A DNA stretch of 64,000 nucleotides from Pseudomonadota bacterium (GCA_008501585.1 QQUN01000020.1:1-64000); one strand, 5' to 3'; numbered from the stretch's first letter, positions 1 through 7,713 are shown. Notes: generated by a model not told the origin, from the letters alone. Translations and numbers: made by a program.

Positions 1-23
1 CCTACACGACGCGCTTCCGTGCT
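1..23 (+). other. Probable sequencing-adapter remnant at contig start
   Basis: Twenty of the first 23 bases match the 3' part of the standard Illumina read-1 adapter; the stretch begins CCTACACGACGC, exactly as the adapter does, and mismatches fall only at positions 13, 20 and 21. The reading frame of the leftward binding-protein gene loses family resemblance just here (it ends in Ala-Arg-Lys-Arg-Val-Val). I infer assembly contamination, so these bases should not be treated as genome. Confidence 0.75.
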
Positions 24-451
24 AGCAGGCGCGGGTCGAGGCCGATGTGCGGGTTGCCGGCGGGGTGCACATCGCCGTCGGCACGGTCCACCCGCACCGG
101 TACCTCGCGCAGCGCCACCTGCGTGGCGGCCTCGAAGTAACCCGGCTGGCCGGGCTGGATGGCGCGGTTACCGGCCGCGGAGAGCACCGCCGGCAGCCAG
201 CCGATCTCCAGCTCGGCGCCGTTGGCGACCACCAGGTCGGCCTGCCGCGCGCGGGCGATCAGCGAAGGCCGGGCCTCGATATGGTGCGGGTCCTGCCGGG
301 CATGGGTGGCGACGAACACCGTCACCGCGTCGCCGCCGATGATGCGCGCCAGCGCGCCCCATTCGGGGAGCGTGGCGAAGACGTTGAGCCCGGCGCGGGC
401 CGGGCCGGTCAGACCCAGGCACAGCAGGGCAACCAGAAAGCGCCGTGTCAT
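2..451 (-). CDS. Metal (zinc) ABC transporter substrate-binding protein, C-terminus missing
   Basis: Periplasmic binding protein of the ZnuA-like cluster A-I family, which captures Zn2+ or Mn2+ for an ABC importer. The ATG at 451 gives a clear signal peptide (residues 1-20, ending in Ala-Arg-Ala). Residues 22-35 (NVFATLPEWGALAR) and the HHIEARPS segment with the metal-ligand histidines are typical of the family. GNPHIGLDP at about 132-140 is the second ligand region. Residues after about 142 are encoded by the adapter-like bases, so the true C-terminal half lies outside the window. It is the last visible gene of the leftward zinc operon, 10 bases after the porin-like gene. It is a second binding protein besides the complete one at 7710. 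Metal choice is inferred from context. Confidence 0.85.
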   Translation of the reverse strand: MTRRFLVALLCLGLTGPARAGLNVFATLPEWGALARIIGGDAVTVFVATHARQDPHHIEARPSLIARARQADLVVANGAELEIGWLPAVLSAAGNRAIQPGQPGYFEAATQVALREVPVRVDRADGDVHPAGNPHIGLDPRLLARKRVV

Positions 452-461
452 CTGCGCCCCC

Positions 462-1826
462 TCAGAACCGGTGCGCGCCATGGGCGCCCAGGCTCATCAC
501 ATACTGCAGCCACAGCTGGTTATCGGTCTCGCCGGCCATCGACTGGTCGCGCGCCAGCTGCAGGCGCAGGCGCGAGAACTCGCTCGGGCTCCAGTCCACC
601 ATCAGGCTGTTGCGCTTGGGGGTGTGGTTCTCGCGCGCGATGTTGGCGTTGTTGTCGCCGTAGTCGCGGGTGCCCGGATCGAGCCGGTCGTGGCGCAGGC
701 CGACGCGCCACTGCGGGTGAAACTTATACACGGCCTGGGCATACCCGCCGCGCTGACGGGTGCGGTAGTCGCTGTCGACCGCCGTCGCGCAGGCGCTGCC
801 CGCCTCGCCCGCGCAGCTCAGGTCGCCGTCCTCGCGGCGCTGGAAGACTTCGGCCTGCAGGGTCAGCGCACGCACGCCGGCGTTGCCGTCGGGCGCCCAC
901 TTCCACACCGCATCGGCGATCCACGTGCGGCTGCGGCCGGTGAAGTCGCCCGTCACCTCCTCGCCGCCGACATCCTCGAAGTGCGAGTGCCGGTCGGCGG
1001 CCCGCGCATTCAGGTAAGAGAGCCCGGCGCGCCAGCTGTGGCTGGTGCCGACGTCGCCGCCCAGGTGGGCGAAGATGGCGCTGCTGCCGATGCCGTTCAC
1101 ATCGCGGTCGGTGCCGGGAAATTTGCCGCCACGGCCGACCTCGACACCGACTTCGGCGAACAGGTCGGTGGGCAGCACCCACTTGAGCTGCAGGCCGTCG
1201 TTGCCGTAGTTGGCATGTTCGCCGAACAGCGCGGTGTACATCAGCGGCGCGTCGGCGAAGTCCCAGGCGTGGGCATGCTGGGCATTGAGGTAGCCGATCT
1301 CGGACAGGAAGCGGCCGCCGCGCAGGGTCAGGCCATGGCCCATGCCGGTGGTCTGGAACCAGGCTTCTTCCACCTCGACTTCGCCATCGGTGATGCCGAA
1401 ATTGACCAGACCACGGTAATGGCTGTCGATGTTGGCGGCCAGCACCAGTTCAGTGTGGTCGAGCGAGAAGCCGCGCTCGCCGCCACCGTGATCATGGTCG
1501 TGGTCGGCCAGGGCGGCAAAGCCGCTGATGTGGCGCTCGTCGATGTCCTTCATCTTCCGGTACTGGCCTTGCAGGGTCAGCGAGACTTCGGGGTTGAAGC
1601 CACGCGGGCCGTCGGCATAGACGGCGGGTGCAGTCGGCGGGGCCGACGTGGCCTGGCGGGCCAGGCGGCTCTCCAGTTCGGCCAGCCGTTGTTCGTAGCT
1701 GTCACGCAGGGCGCGCACCTGGGCGCGCAGTTCATTGAGTTCGGCATCGCTGGCCGCCAGGGCCGGAAATGCGACGAGGCTGAGGGCGAGCGCCAGCGGC
1801 GCGCTCGGGACATGTTTGAAAACCAT
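462..1826 (-). CDS. Outer-membrane beta-barrel (porin-like) protein of the zinc operon
   Basis: A 454-residue protein with a signal peptide ending near residue 24 (PALAA). It then has a short coiled coil (about 25-58, repeated Glu-Leu-Arg heptads) and a long region of alternating aromatic and polar residues, ending in Phe as barrel proteins recognised by the BAM machinery do. The coiled coil followed by a barrel resembles phosphate-selective-porin-type proteins; there is no TonB box or plug domain. A His/Asp-rich patch (DHDHDHGGGER, near residue 108) could bind metal. Position between zinc-uptake genes suggests passage of zinc or a zinc complex across the outer membrane. Family placement is moderate; substrate is inference. 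Confidence 0.7.
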   Translation of the reverse strand: MVFKHVPSAPLALALSLVAFPALAASDAELNELRAQVRALRDSYEQRLAELESRLARQATSAPPTAPAVYADGPRGFNPEVSLTLQGQYRKMKDIDERHISGFAALADHDHDHGGGERGFSLDHTELVLAANIDSHYRGLVNFGITDGEVEVEEAWFQTTGMGHGLTLRGGRFLSEIGYLNAQHAHAWDFADAPLMYTALFGEHANYGNDGLQLKWVLPTDLFAEVGVEVGRGGKFPGTDRDVNGIGSSAIFAHLGGDVGTSHSWRAGLSYLNARAADRHSHFEDVGGEEVTGDFTGRSRTWIADAVWKWAPDGNAGVRALTLQAEVFQRREDGDLSCAGEAGSACATAVDSDYRTRQRGGYAQAVYKFHPQWRVGLRHDRLDPGTRDYGDNNANIARENHTPKRNSLMVDWSPSEFSRLRLQLARDQSMAGETDNQLWLQYVMSLGAHGAHRF

Positions 1827-1935
1827 GGCAATCTGACTCCAATCGGGATGCCGCGCGCCGGATCACCGGCGCACGGGGGCACGCCCGGCACGCGTGGGGG
1901 CGTGGCGGGCAGGGGGTTTCATCGGTGAAATGGCG

Positions 1936-2274
1936 TCAGACGGGTGGCGGAGACCGGGCGCGTTGGCGTTCGCGCGGGCGGGGCGTGGTGCCGCGCCAGC
2001 GATGGCCGGCGTGGGGCAGGCCGGGCGCGGCAAGTGTCAGCCCGCGGGCCGGCGTGACGAGCAGGTCACCCAGTGCCGCAGTGGCCACGCAGTCGAGACA
2101 GAGCAGATCTTCGGCGTGATGCGAGCCCTCGCCGACGGCCTCATCGGCGGCGCTTTCGGCAAGGTGCGTCGTCAGGTGGCTCAGCGGATGCGCCCGGCCC
2201 TCGAACAGGGCCAGACACACGCACACCGCCAGCAGCGTGGCGATGAACGGGCCGAGACGGTGGACGCGACGCAT
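1936..2274 (-). CDS. Small exported His/Cys-containing protein of unknown function
   Basis: A 112-residue protein starting at the ATG at 2274; a longer open frame upstream overlaps the DUF3299 gene and is unlikely. An N-terminal hydrophobic segment (about residues 9-25) should act as signal peptide or anchor. A middle part rich in His (SHLTTH, GSHHAED) and a CLDC pair could bind a metal; the tail is basic and Arg/Pro rich. Similar short proteins of the DUF2946 type occur beside metal transporters, but I cannot assign it firmly. It lies 10 bases after the DUF3299 gene and about 110 bases before the porin-like gene in the same leftward operon. Confidence 0.55.
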   Translation of the reverse strand: MRRVHRLGPFIATLLAVCVCLALFEGRAHPLSHLTTHLAESAADEAVGEGSHHAEDLLCLDCVATAALGDLLVTPARGLTLAAPGLPHAGHRWRGTTPRPRERQRARSPPPV

Positions 2275-2284
2275 CGGAATCCGC

Positions 2285-2893
2285 TCAGTCGCCGGTGTAG
2301 GGCTCGACCTTGACCGCCGAGATACGGTAGCCGGCATCGCCCAGGTCGGTCTTGGCGGCGGCCAGACTCAGCGTGCCGCTGACCCACACCGCGCCCATAT
2401 CGGGGCCGACCGGCACCGGCTGCTCGGGAATCACATGCACCACCTGGTTGGCCGGCGGCGGCGGCACATGGATGCAGGCGCCGAAATACGGCACCAGCAG
2501 GAACTCGCGAATGTGCTTTTCGTCGCCCTCAAGACGCACCAGGAAGCCGGCCATGCGGATCTTCTGGCCGTTCAGCGCCGGCACCACCGGCGCCTGTTCC
2601 CAGGCCTGCTTGATCTTCGCCATCACCTCCATGGCGCGCGGGTCATTGTCCTGCAGGCTTTCCATGTCGAGCTGCTTGAAGATGGCGTTGGGGTCCCAGT
2701 CGGCCGGCATCAGGTCGTCGAAGGTGATGGTGCGGAAACCGCCGGCAGTCTTGGCGGCCGGCTTGGCGAGGCGGTCGCCGACGGCGTAGTCCGGCTTCGC
2801 CTGGGCCTGCGCATTGGTGCTCGAGAGGGCGAACCACGCCGGCACGGCGGCCAGGCCGAGCACGGCCAGTGTCATCAGGAATTTCGTTTTCAT
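2285..2893 (-). CDS. DUF3299 family exported protein of a Zrg-type zinc uptake system
   Basis: A 202-residue secreted protein: signal peptide to about residue 30 (NAQAQA), then a DUF3299 domain with the segments FDDLMPADWDP, VRMAGFL-like IRMAGFLVRLEGDEK, and FLLVPYFGACIHVPPPPANQ, whose single Cys and His suggest a metal or ligand site. DUF3299 genes are found next to DUF2796 and an ABC ATPase/permease pair in zinc-regulated zrg clusters, and the same set is present here. It starts 7 bases after the permease stop. Molecular role is not established; a periplasmic accessory for zinc delivery is an inference. Confidence 0.8.
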   Translation of the reverse strand: MKTKFLMTLAVLGLAAVPAWFALSSTNAQAQAKPDYAVGDRLAKPAAKTAGGFRTITFDDLMPADWDPNAIFKQLDMESLQDNDPRAMEVMAKIKQAWEQAPVVPALNGQKIRMAGFLVRLEGDEKHIREFLLVPYFGACIHVPPPPANQVVHVIPEQPVPVGPDMGAVWVSGTLSLAAAKTDLGDAGYRISAVKVEPYTGD

Positions 2894-2900
2894 GTCGGTC

Positions 2901-4166
2901 TCACATGCGCACGGTCATGCCGTCCGCGAGGGAATAGCGATAGGCGCGCCAGGCGGGGATCACGCTGGCCAGCAGTGCGGCAGCCACTACACCAGCCAGC
3001 CACACCAGTTCGCTCTGATCCACGAAACGGGGCACAAGTTGCACACCATGCTCGGCCATCAGCCAGGGCGCGATGCCGGCGCTGAGCGCCCACAGGCCGA
3101 CCACGCCGAGCACGCAGCCGGCCACGGCCAGCAGCACGCTCTCGGTCATCAGCAGCACGAACACGTCGCCCGGTCCGGCGCCCAGGGCGCGCAGGATGGC
3201 CAGCTCGCGTCGCCGCGCCGACAGGCTGCTGACCAGCGTCGCCACCAGTCCGGCCAGCCCCACCGCGACGACAAAGGCCGAGACGGCGAGCAACACCCGT
3301 TCGACCACGCCGACCACGCGCCACAGCTCGTCGAGCGTCACGCCGGGCAGGATGGCCAGCAGCGGCTCGCCGTCCGAGGTGTTGATCTCGCGCTGCACGC
3401 GAAACACCGTGGCCCGTCGCTCCAGCCCGACCAGCGCCGCCGTGACGCGATTGGGGCTGAGGTCGAACTTGCCCACGAACTGCGCCGGGATCTCCACGCC
3501 CGGAATCCGGCTGCCGCCCTGCCAGTCGAGGTGGATGGCCTCGATCGCCGCCAGACCGACCAGCACCGAGCGGTCCACCGGCGTGCCGGTGCGCGCCAGC
3601 ACGCCGGTGACGGTGAAGGGCTTGTCGGCATGCTCGGCCGCGGCGAACTCACCCGCGCCATGGCTGAGCACGATCTTCGCCCCCGGCGCGTAGCCGAGCC
3701 GGGCCGCCACGTCGGCGCCCACCACCGCGTCGAACACACCCTCGAAGGCCCGCCCGGCGGCAAAGCGCAGGGGCTGGCGGTTGCCGGTCTGCACATGGGC
3801 GAAGAAATCCGCCGTGGTACCGACCACGCGGAAGCCGCGGTGCGAGTCGCCCAGCGACAGCGGCACCAGCCAGGCCACGTCCTTGTGGGTGCGCAGGGCG
3901 TCGATGCGCGACCAGCTCACGTCATGCGTTGCGTCGCCGATGTGGAAGACCGAATACAACAGCAACTGCACCGCGCCGCTGCGCGCGCCGACGATCAGGT
4001 CGGTGCCCGACAAGGTGTTGGCAAAGCTGCTGCGGGCATCGTTGCGCAGGCGCTCGACGCCCAGCAGCAGGGTCACGCTGAGCGCGATGGCCACCAGCGT
4101 GAGCACCGTGGCCAGGCCGCGATTGCGCACGCTGGCGAGGGTCAGATGCCACAGCGGCAGCCTCAT
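2901..4166 (-). CDS. ABC transporter permease, MacB/FtsX type (Zrg-like)
   Basis: A 421-residue membrane protein with the FtsX/MacB architecture: one N-terminal transmembrane segment (about 14-34, LATVLTLVAIALSVTLLLGV), a long periplasmic MacB_PCD domain (about 40-270), and three C-terminal helices (VLLAVSAFVVAVGLAGLVATLV, VLLAVAGCVLGVVGLWAL, LAGVVAAALLASVIPA). The ATG at 4166 overlaps the ATPase stop by four bases (ATGA), so translation is coupled. It pairs with the upstream ATPase; together with DUF2796 and DUF3299 neighbours this resembles the Vibrio zrg zinc system. FtsX-type permeases often act as mechanotransmitters rather than classical importers, so the transport direction is open. 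Confidence 0.85.
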   Translation of the reverse strand: MRLPLWHLTLASVRNRGLATVLTLVAIALSVTLLLGVERLRNDARSSFANTLSGTDLIVGARSGAVQLLLYSVFHIGDATHDVSWSRIDALRTHKDVAWLVPLSLGDSHRGFRVVGTTADFFAHVQTGNRQPLRFAAGRAFEGVFDAVVGADVAARLGYAPGAKIVLSHGAGEFAAAEHADKPFTVTGVLARTGTPVDRSVLVGLAAIEAIHLDWQGGSRIPGVEIPAQFVGKFDLSPNRVTAALVGLERRATVFRVQREINTSDGEPLLAILPGVTLDELWRVVGVVERVLLAVSAFVVAVGLAGLVATLVSSLSARRRELAILRALGAGPGDVFVLLMTESVLLAVAGCVLGVVGLWALSAGIAPWLMAEHGVQLVPRFVDQSELVWLAGVVAAALLASVIPAWRAYRYSLADGMTVRM

Positions 4167-4858
4167 GCCGGGGCCTCCGCCGCAGCGTTGATCTCGCCCA
4201 ACGCCACGCTGCGATCGAAACGACCGGCCAGGCGCAGGTCGTGGCTCACGAACAGCAGGCTCGCGCCCACCGCCGCGCACTCGTTCAGCAACAGATCGAC
4301 AAAGGCCGCCTGCCGCGCGGCGTCGAGCGCCGACGTCGGTTCGTCGGCAATCACCAGCGCCGGCCCGCCGATCAGCGCCCGCGCCGCCGCCACGCGTTGC
4401 TGCTGACCGACGCTCAGCTCGGCCGCCGGCCGCGCCAGCAAACCGGTCGGCAGATCGAGATGCCCGGCCAGGCGGGCCACCGCCGCAGCCACATCACCGG
4501 CACGCTGCGCCCGCAGCGGCGAAAACCGGCAGGGCAGGGCGATGTTGTCGGCCGCCGAGAGATACGGAATCAGGTTGAACTGCTGGAAGATGAAGCCGAT
4601 ATGGTCGGCACGGAAACGGTCGCGGCGCGGCCCCGACAACGCCGACAGCTCGGTACCCAGCACCTGCAGCGAGCCGGCGTCGGCGCGCAGCACGCCGCCG
4701 ATCAACGACAGCAGCGTGGTCTTGCCACTGCCGCTGGGGCCATGCAGAAACAGGCGCTCGCCGGCCGACAGCGTGAACCCGGCCATGTCGAGACAAGGCC
4801 GATCCGCGCCTGGCCAGCCAAAGCGCAGCGCCGACAGCGAGACCGCTGCCGCGCTCAC
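4163..4858 (-). CDS. ABC transporter ATP-binding protein (LolD/MacB type, Zrg-like)
   Basis: A 231-residue cytoplasmic ATPase. Walker A is GPSGSGKT (40-47), the Q-loop lies in FIFQQFNLIPYLS, the signature is LSVGQQQR (a usual LSGGQ with Val), and Walker B/switch are ALVIADEPTSALD and VSHD. The start is the GTG at 4858, which overlaps the DUF2796 stop as GTGA; upstream in-frame codons lie inside the DUF2796 gene and show no family similarity. It works with the FtsX-type permease whose start overlaps its own stop. Family is certain from motifs; zinc specificity rests on gene context. Confidence 0.88.
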   Translation of the reverse strand: MSAAAVSLSALRFGWPGADRPCLDMAGFTLSAGERLFLHGPSGSGKTTLLSLIGGVLRADAGSLQVLGTELSALSGPRRDRFRADHIGFIFQQFNLIPYLSAADNIALPCRFSPLRAQRAGDVAAAVARLAGHLDLPTGLLARPAAELSVGQQQRVAAARALIGGPALVIADEPTSALDAARQAAFVDLLLNECAAVGASLLFVSHDLRLAGRFDRSVALGEINAAAEAPA

Positions 4859-5391
4859 CGTGCAACCGGCAGCGACCAGGTCGCCTGCGCCGGGCGCAAC
4901 ACGGCCTTGCCCTGGCCGGCCGCGGTGGCCGCTTCGGCATCGATGCGCTGCAACCGCGGGAAAGCCTTGAACAGGCCGACCGTCACCGAACTGAGCGCGG
5001 CGGGCTGGGCGCACTCGAAGACATATTCCGCGTCGGCGTCGGCGTGCGTGTCATGATCGCCATGTCCGGCGTGCGCTGCATCGCCAAAGGGCAATTCCAC
5101 CGTCACCGAACCAAGGACACACTCCGCGGCGGCCGGCAAGCTCACCACCGCGGCCGCGTTCTCCAGCGCCCCACGCGCCTGCTGCAAGGCCTGCTTCTGT
5201 GTGTCGGTGCGCGGCGCGTGTTCAAAACCGACCAGGCTGTCGAGCGGGCTCTCGAAGCCGACGGTGACGGTGCGACCGTCCTGCACCAGGCTGAGGTGGG
5301 CCACGCCATGTTCATGGGCACCGCCAGCCGCCGTCGCCATGAAAGAGACAGTGAGCAGGCACAAACCACCGAAAACGGGCTGTGATTTCAT
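4855..5391 (-). CDS. ZrgA-like zinc uptake protein (DUF2796)
   Basis: A 178-residue periplasmic protein: signal peptide (residues 1-21, FMATAAG), then AHEHGVAHLSLVQDGRTV, the conserved opening of DUF2796, and a metal-binding His/Asp run (AHAGHGDHDTHADADAE) around residues 109-126, followed by YVFECAQP. ZrgA-type proteins are zinc-responsive periplasmic components of zrg operons. It is the first gene of the leftward operon. An ATG three codons upstream (5400) is also possible. The intergenic region shared with zur contains two Zur-box-like palindromes, so zinc-dependent repression is likely. Confidence 0.85.
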   Translation of the reverse strand: MKSQPVFGGLCLLTVSFMATAAGGAHEHGVAHLSLVQDGRTVTVGFESPLDSLVGFEHAPRTDTQKQALQQARGALENAAAVVSLPAAAECVLGSVTVELPFGDAAHAGHGDHDTHADADAEYVFECAQPAALSSVTVGLFKAFPRLQRIDAEAATAAGQGKAVLRPAQATWSLPVAR

Positions 5392-5466
5392 CGCAGACAT
5401 CCATCCATTCAGGGAATCGTGACAAGACGGTGCGCCCCGGAGGGCGTGTCTTTGGCTGGCGCAAAT

Positions 5467-5479
5467 GCTACTATGTTGC
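5467..5479. promoter_or_regulatory. Candidate Zur box 1 (zur/zrg divergent promoter)
   Basis: A 13-base imperfect palindrome that matches 11 of 13 positions of the core GCAACA-N-TGTTGC found before the znu operon. It lies between the leftward DUF2796 operon and the rightward zur gene. That it binds Zur is inferred from its placement and recurrence. Confidence 0.55.
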
Positions 5480-5489
5480 AAAACCACCT

Positions 5490-5502
5490 GCAACTGACTT
5501 GC
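5490..5502. promoter_or_regulatory. Candidate Zur box 2, touching the zur start codon
   Basis: A second related 13-mer (10 of 13 to the core), centred in a perfect TGCAA-N5-TTGCA inverted repeat at 5489-5503. It is 23 bases from box 1 centre to centre, about two helical turns, which would suit two dimers side by side, and it reaches the first possible zur ATG, suggesting autoregulation. Confidence 0.5.
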
Positions 5503-5943
5503 ATGCCTATGTCGGATCACACCTCCCTCAGTCCTGCCGAATCGCTGATCGCCGCCCGGGGCGGTCGCATGACCCGCACCCGGGTGGCGGTGCTCGACGT
5601 GCTGCTCGCCGCCGAACAGTCGCTGACCCATGACGAGATCGGCGCAGCCCTGGCCGAACAGGGCATCAAGCACGACCGCGTCACGCTCTACCGCACGCTC
5701 GACTGGCTGGTTGAATCCGGCGTGGCCCACAAGATGGCCGGCGAAGATCGCGCCCGCCGCTTCGGCGTCGCCACCTCCGGCCCGCATGAACATGCGCACT
5801 TCCACTGTGACCGCTGCGGCAAGGTGGTGTGCCTCGAGGGCCTGCAGCCGGCGGTGGCGGTGAATCTGCCCGGCGGCTACCAGCTGGACCGCGCCGAACT
5901 GGTGCTGCACGGCGCCTGCCCGACCTGTGGCAAGGGCACATAG
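5503..5943 (+). CDS. zur: Fur-family zinc uptake regulator Zur
   Basis: A 146-residue Fur-family repressor (144 from the ATG at 5509, which is equally possible). The winged-helix DNA-binding domain covers about residues 10-85, with recognition helix HDRVTLYRTLDWLVESGV. The metal site GPHEHAHFHCDRCGK and two Cys pairs (Cys100/Cys103 and Cys137/Cys140 from the second ATG) match the structural zinc site; Cys108 is extra. Zn-bound Zur represses zinc uptake genes. Its position between two zinc-import operons, with matching palindromes at both promoters, favours Zur over Fur or PerR. The gene has its own promoter region shared with the divergent operon. Confidence 0.9.
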   Translation: MPMSDHTSLSPAESLIAARGGRMTRTRVAVLDVLLAAEQSLTHDEIGAALAEQGIKHDRVTLYRTLDWLVESGVAHKMAGEDRARRFGVATSGPHEHAHFHCDRCGKVVCLEGLQPAVAVNLPGGYQLDRAELVLHGACPTCGKGT

Positions 5944-5971
5944 ACGGTCCGATCCCTGCCTTGATTTAAAC

Positions 5972-5984
5972 GCAACATTGTTGC
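5972..5984. promoter_or_regulatory. Candidate Zur box 3 (znu operon)
   Basis: GCAACATTGTTGC is a palindrome that is perfect on both arms around one central base. It sits 36 bases before the small ORF that heads znuCBA, in the AT-rich gap after zur. A TGTTGC half-site recurs at 6011-6016. The sequence is observed; binding by Zur is inferred. Confidence 0.65.
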
Positions 5985-6020
5985 AAACTTTGACCTGATT
6001 TCACGGAAGCTGTTGCATCC

Positions 6021-6140
6021 ATGCCTTCGCATCCCCGCCCTTTTCATTCCCTGCTGACCCTCGGCGTCGGCGCCCGCCTCGCCATTGCGGCCGGCGCGGC
6101 GGCGGTGCTGTGGGCAGCCATGGCCTGGGCCTTGCTGTGA
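6021..6140 (+). CDS. 39-residue single-pass membrane ORF heading the znu operon
   Basis: ATG at 6021 opens a 39-residue frame that begins MPSHPRPFHSLL and continues into an Ala/Leu/Val-rich hydrophobic stretch (about residues 18-39) that could span the membrane once, with a basic/His-containing N-terminus. Its TGA overlaps the GTG start of the ATPase gene (GTGA), the same coupling seen between the other genes of this operon. A GGAAG sequence lies about 11 bases before the ATG. It could be a small subunit or merely a leader that couples translation. No family is recognised. Confidence 0.5.
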   Translation: MPSHPRPFHSLLTLGVGARLAIAAGAAAVLWAAMAWALL

Positions 6141-6862
6141 GCGCCGCCGCCCTCACCCTGACCGGCGTCAGCGCCGGCTACGGCGGCCAGACCACCGTGG
6201 CCGATGTGTCGCTGGCTGTGCCCGCCGGCGCGCGCGTGGCGGTGATCGGCACCAATGGCGCGGGCAAGTCCACCCTGCTGCGCACCATCGCCGGCGAGCT
6301 GCCGCTGCTGGCGGGCCAGATGCGTCGCTGCGAAACCTGCGCGCGCATGGGCTATCTGCCGCAGGCGGCCACCGTCGACCGGCGTTTTCCGATCACCGTG
6401 TACGAATTTGTCGCCATGGGCGCGTGGCAACGCATGGGCGTGTTCCGGCGCATGAGCCCGGCCGTGCGCCAGTCGATCGCCAACGCCCTGGAACGCACCG
6501 GCCTCGGCGCCGTGTCGCGACGCCCGATCGGCGAGCTCTCGGGCGGGCAGTTGCAACGCGCCCGCTTCGCCCGGCTGATTTTGCAGGATGCGGCGATGCT
6601 GCTGCTCGACGAACCCTTCGCCGGCGTCGACCGCCCCACGCGCGAGGCACTGATGCAGCTGGTCGACAGCTGGCACGCCGAAGGGCGCACCACGCTGGTG
6701 GTGCTGCATGACGTCGAACTGGTGCGCCAGCGTTTCGAACTGTGCCTGACCGTCGACGACGGCCACGCCCAACTCACGCCCACGGCCGAACTGCTCGCCG
6801 TGCGCCCGGCAGACGCCGGCACGGCACGTCACGATTTTCTGCGGAACGCCCTGCGCGCATGA
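6137..6862 (+). CDS. znuC: Zinc ABC transporter ATP-binding protein ZnuC
   Basis: A 241-residue cytoplasmic ATPase that drives zinc import. Walker A is GTNGAGKST (38-46), signature LSGGQLQRARFAR, Walker B AAMLLLDEPFAGVD, and the switch His in VLHDVE. The GTG at 6137 is chosen because it overlaps the preceding small ORF stop and begins right at the conserved domain. Its stop overlaps the permease start (ATGA). The next two genes are the permease and a His-rich binding protein, so znuC is well supported, though manganese-type relatives share these motifs. Confidence 0.88.
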   Translation: MSAAALTLTGVSAGYGGQTTVADVSLAVPAGARVAVIGTNGAGKSTLLRTIAGELPLLAGQMRRCETCARMGYLPQAATVDRRFPITVYEFVAMGAWQRMGVFRRMSPAVRQSIANALERTGLGAVSRRPIGELSGGQLQRARFARLILQDAAMLLLDEPFAGVDRPTREALMQLVDSWHAEGRTTLVVLHDVELVRQRFELCLTVDDGHAQLTPTAELLAVRPADAGTARHDFLRNALRA

Positions 6863-7713
6863 ACTGGCTGATCGACCCCTTTGAATTCGAGTTCATGCGC
6901 GGTGCACTGGCCGCCTGCGTGGCACTGTCGCTGGGCGCGGCACCGATTGGCGTGTTCATGCTGCTGCGCCGGATGAGCCTGATGGGCGATGCCATTTCGC
7001 ACGCCATTCTGCCCGGCGCGGCCATCGGCTACCTGATCGCCGGCCTGTCGCTGGGCGCGATGACCCTGGGTGGCATCGTCGCCGGCGTCGCCGTCGCGCT
7101 GGCCGCCGGCGCCGTGGCGCGGCGCTCGGCCCTGCGCGAAGATGCCAGCCTGGCCGCGTTCTACCTCATCTCGCTGGCCATCGGTGTGCTGCTGGTGTCG
7201 CTGCGCAGCCGCAATGTGGATCTGCTGCATGTGCTGTTCGGCTCGGTGCTGTCGCTCGATGCCGACACCCTGCTGCTGATCGGCGGCATCGCCACGGTAT
7301 CGCTGTTCGGCCTGGCGTTGCTGTACCGGCCGCTGGTCATTGAATGCGCCGACCCCGCCTTCCTGCGCCAGGCGGGCGGGCCGGGCAGCATCGCCCACAT
7401 GGGGTTCCTGCTGCTCGCCGTGCTCAACCTTGTCGCGGGCTTTCACGCCCTCGGCACGCTGATGGCAGTCGGCATCATGGTGCTGCCAGCGGCGGGCGCC
7501 CGGCTGCTGTCCGACCGCCTCGACACGATGCTCGCGCTATCGGTGGGCTTTGCCCTCGCCGGCAGCGTGGGCGGCCTGCTGACGAGCTATCACCTCGACG
7601 TGCCCGCTGGCCCGGCGGTGGTGATGTCGCTCGGCCTGATCTACCTGACCGTGCTGCTGGCCAGCGCCGCGCGCCCGCGCCGGCACTGGTCGGCCGGAGA
7701 AGCCACCGCATGA
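6859..7713 (+). CDS. znuB: Zinc ABC transporter permease ZnuB
   Basis: A 284-residue ABC-3 family inner-membrane permease with about eight hydrophobic segments, starting MNWLIDPFEFEFMRGAL. The sequence LMGDAISHAILPGAAIGYL carries the conserved coupling region of this family, and FHALGTLMAVGIMVLPAAGARLL is the typical later helix pair. It overlaps znuC by four bases at its start and the binding-protein gene at its end. It forms the zinc-import channel with ZnuC and the binding protein. Confidence 0.9.
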   Translation: MNWLIDPFEFEFMRGALAACVALSLGAAPIGVFMLLRRMSLMGDAISHAILPGAAIGYLIAGLSLGAMTLGGIVAGVAVALAAGAVARRSALREDASLAAFYLISLAIGVLLVSLRSRNVDLLHVLFGSVLSLDADTLLLIGGIATVSLFGLALLYRPLVIECADPAFLRQAGGPGSIAHMGFLLLAVLNLVAGFHALGTLMAVGIMVLPAAGARLLSDRLDTMLALSVGFALAGSVGGLLTSYHLDVPAGPAVVMSLGLIYLTVLLASAARPRRHWSAGEATA

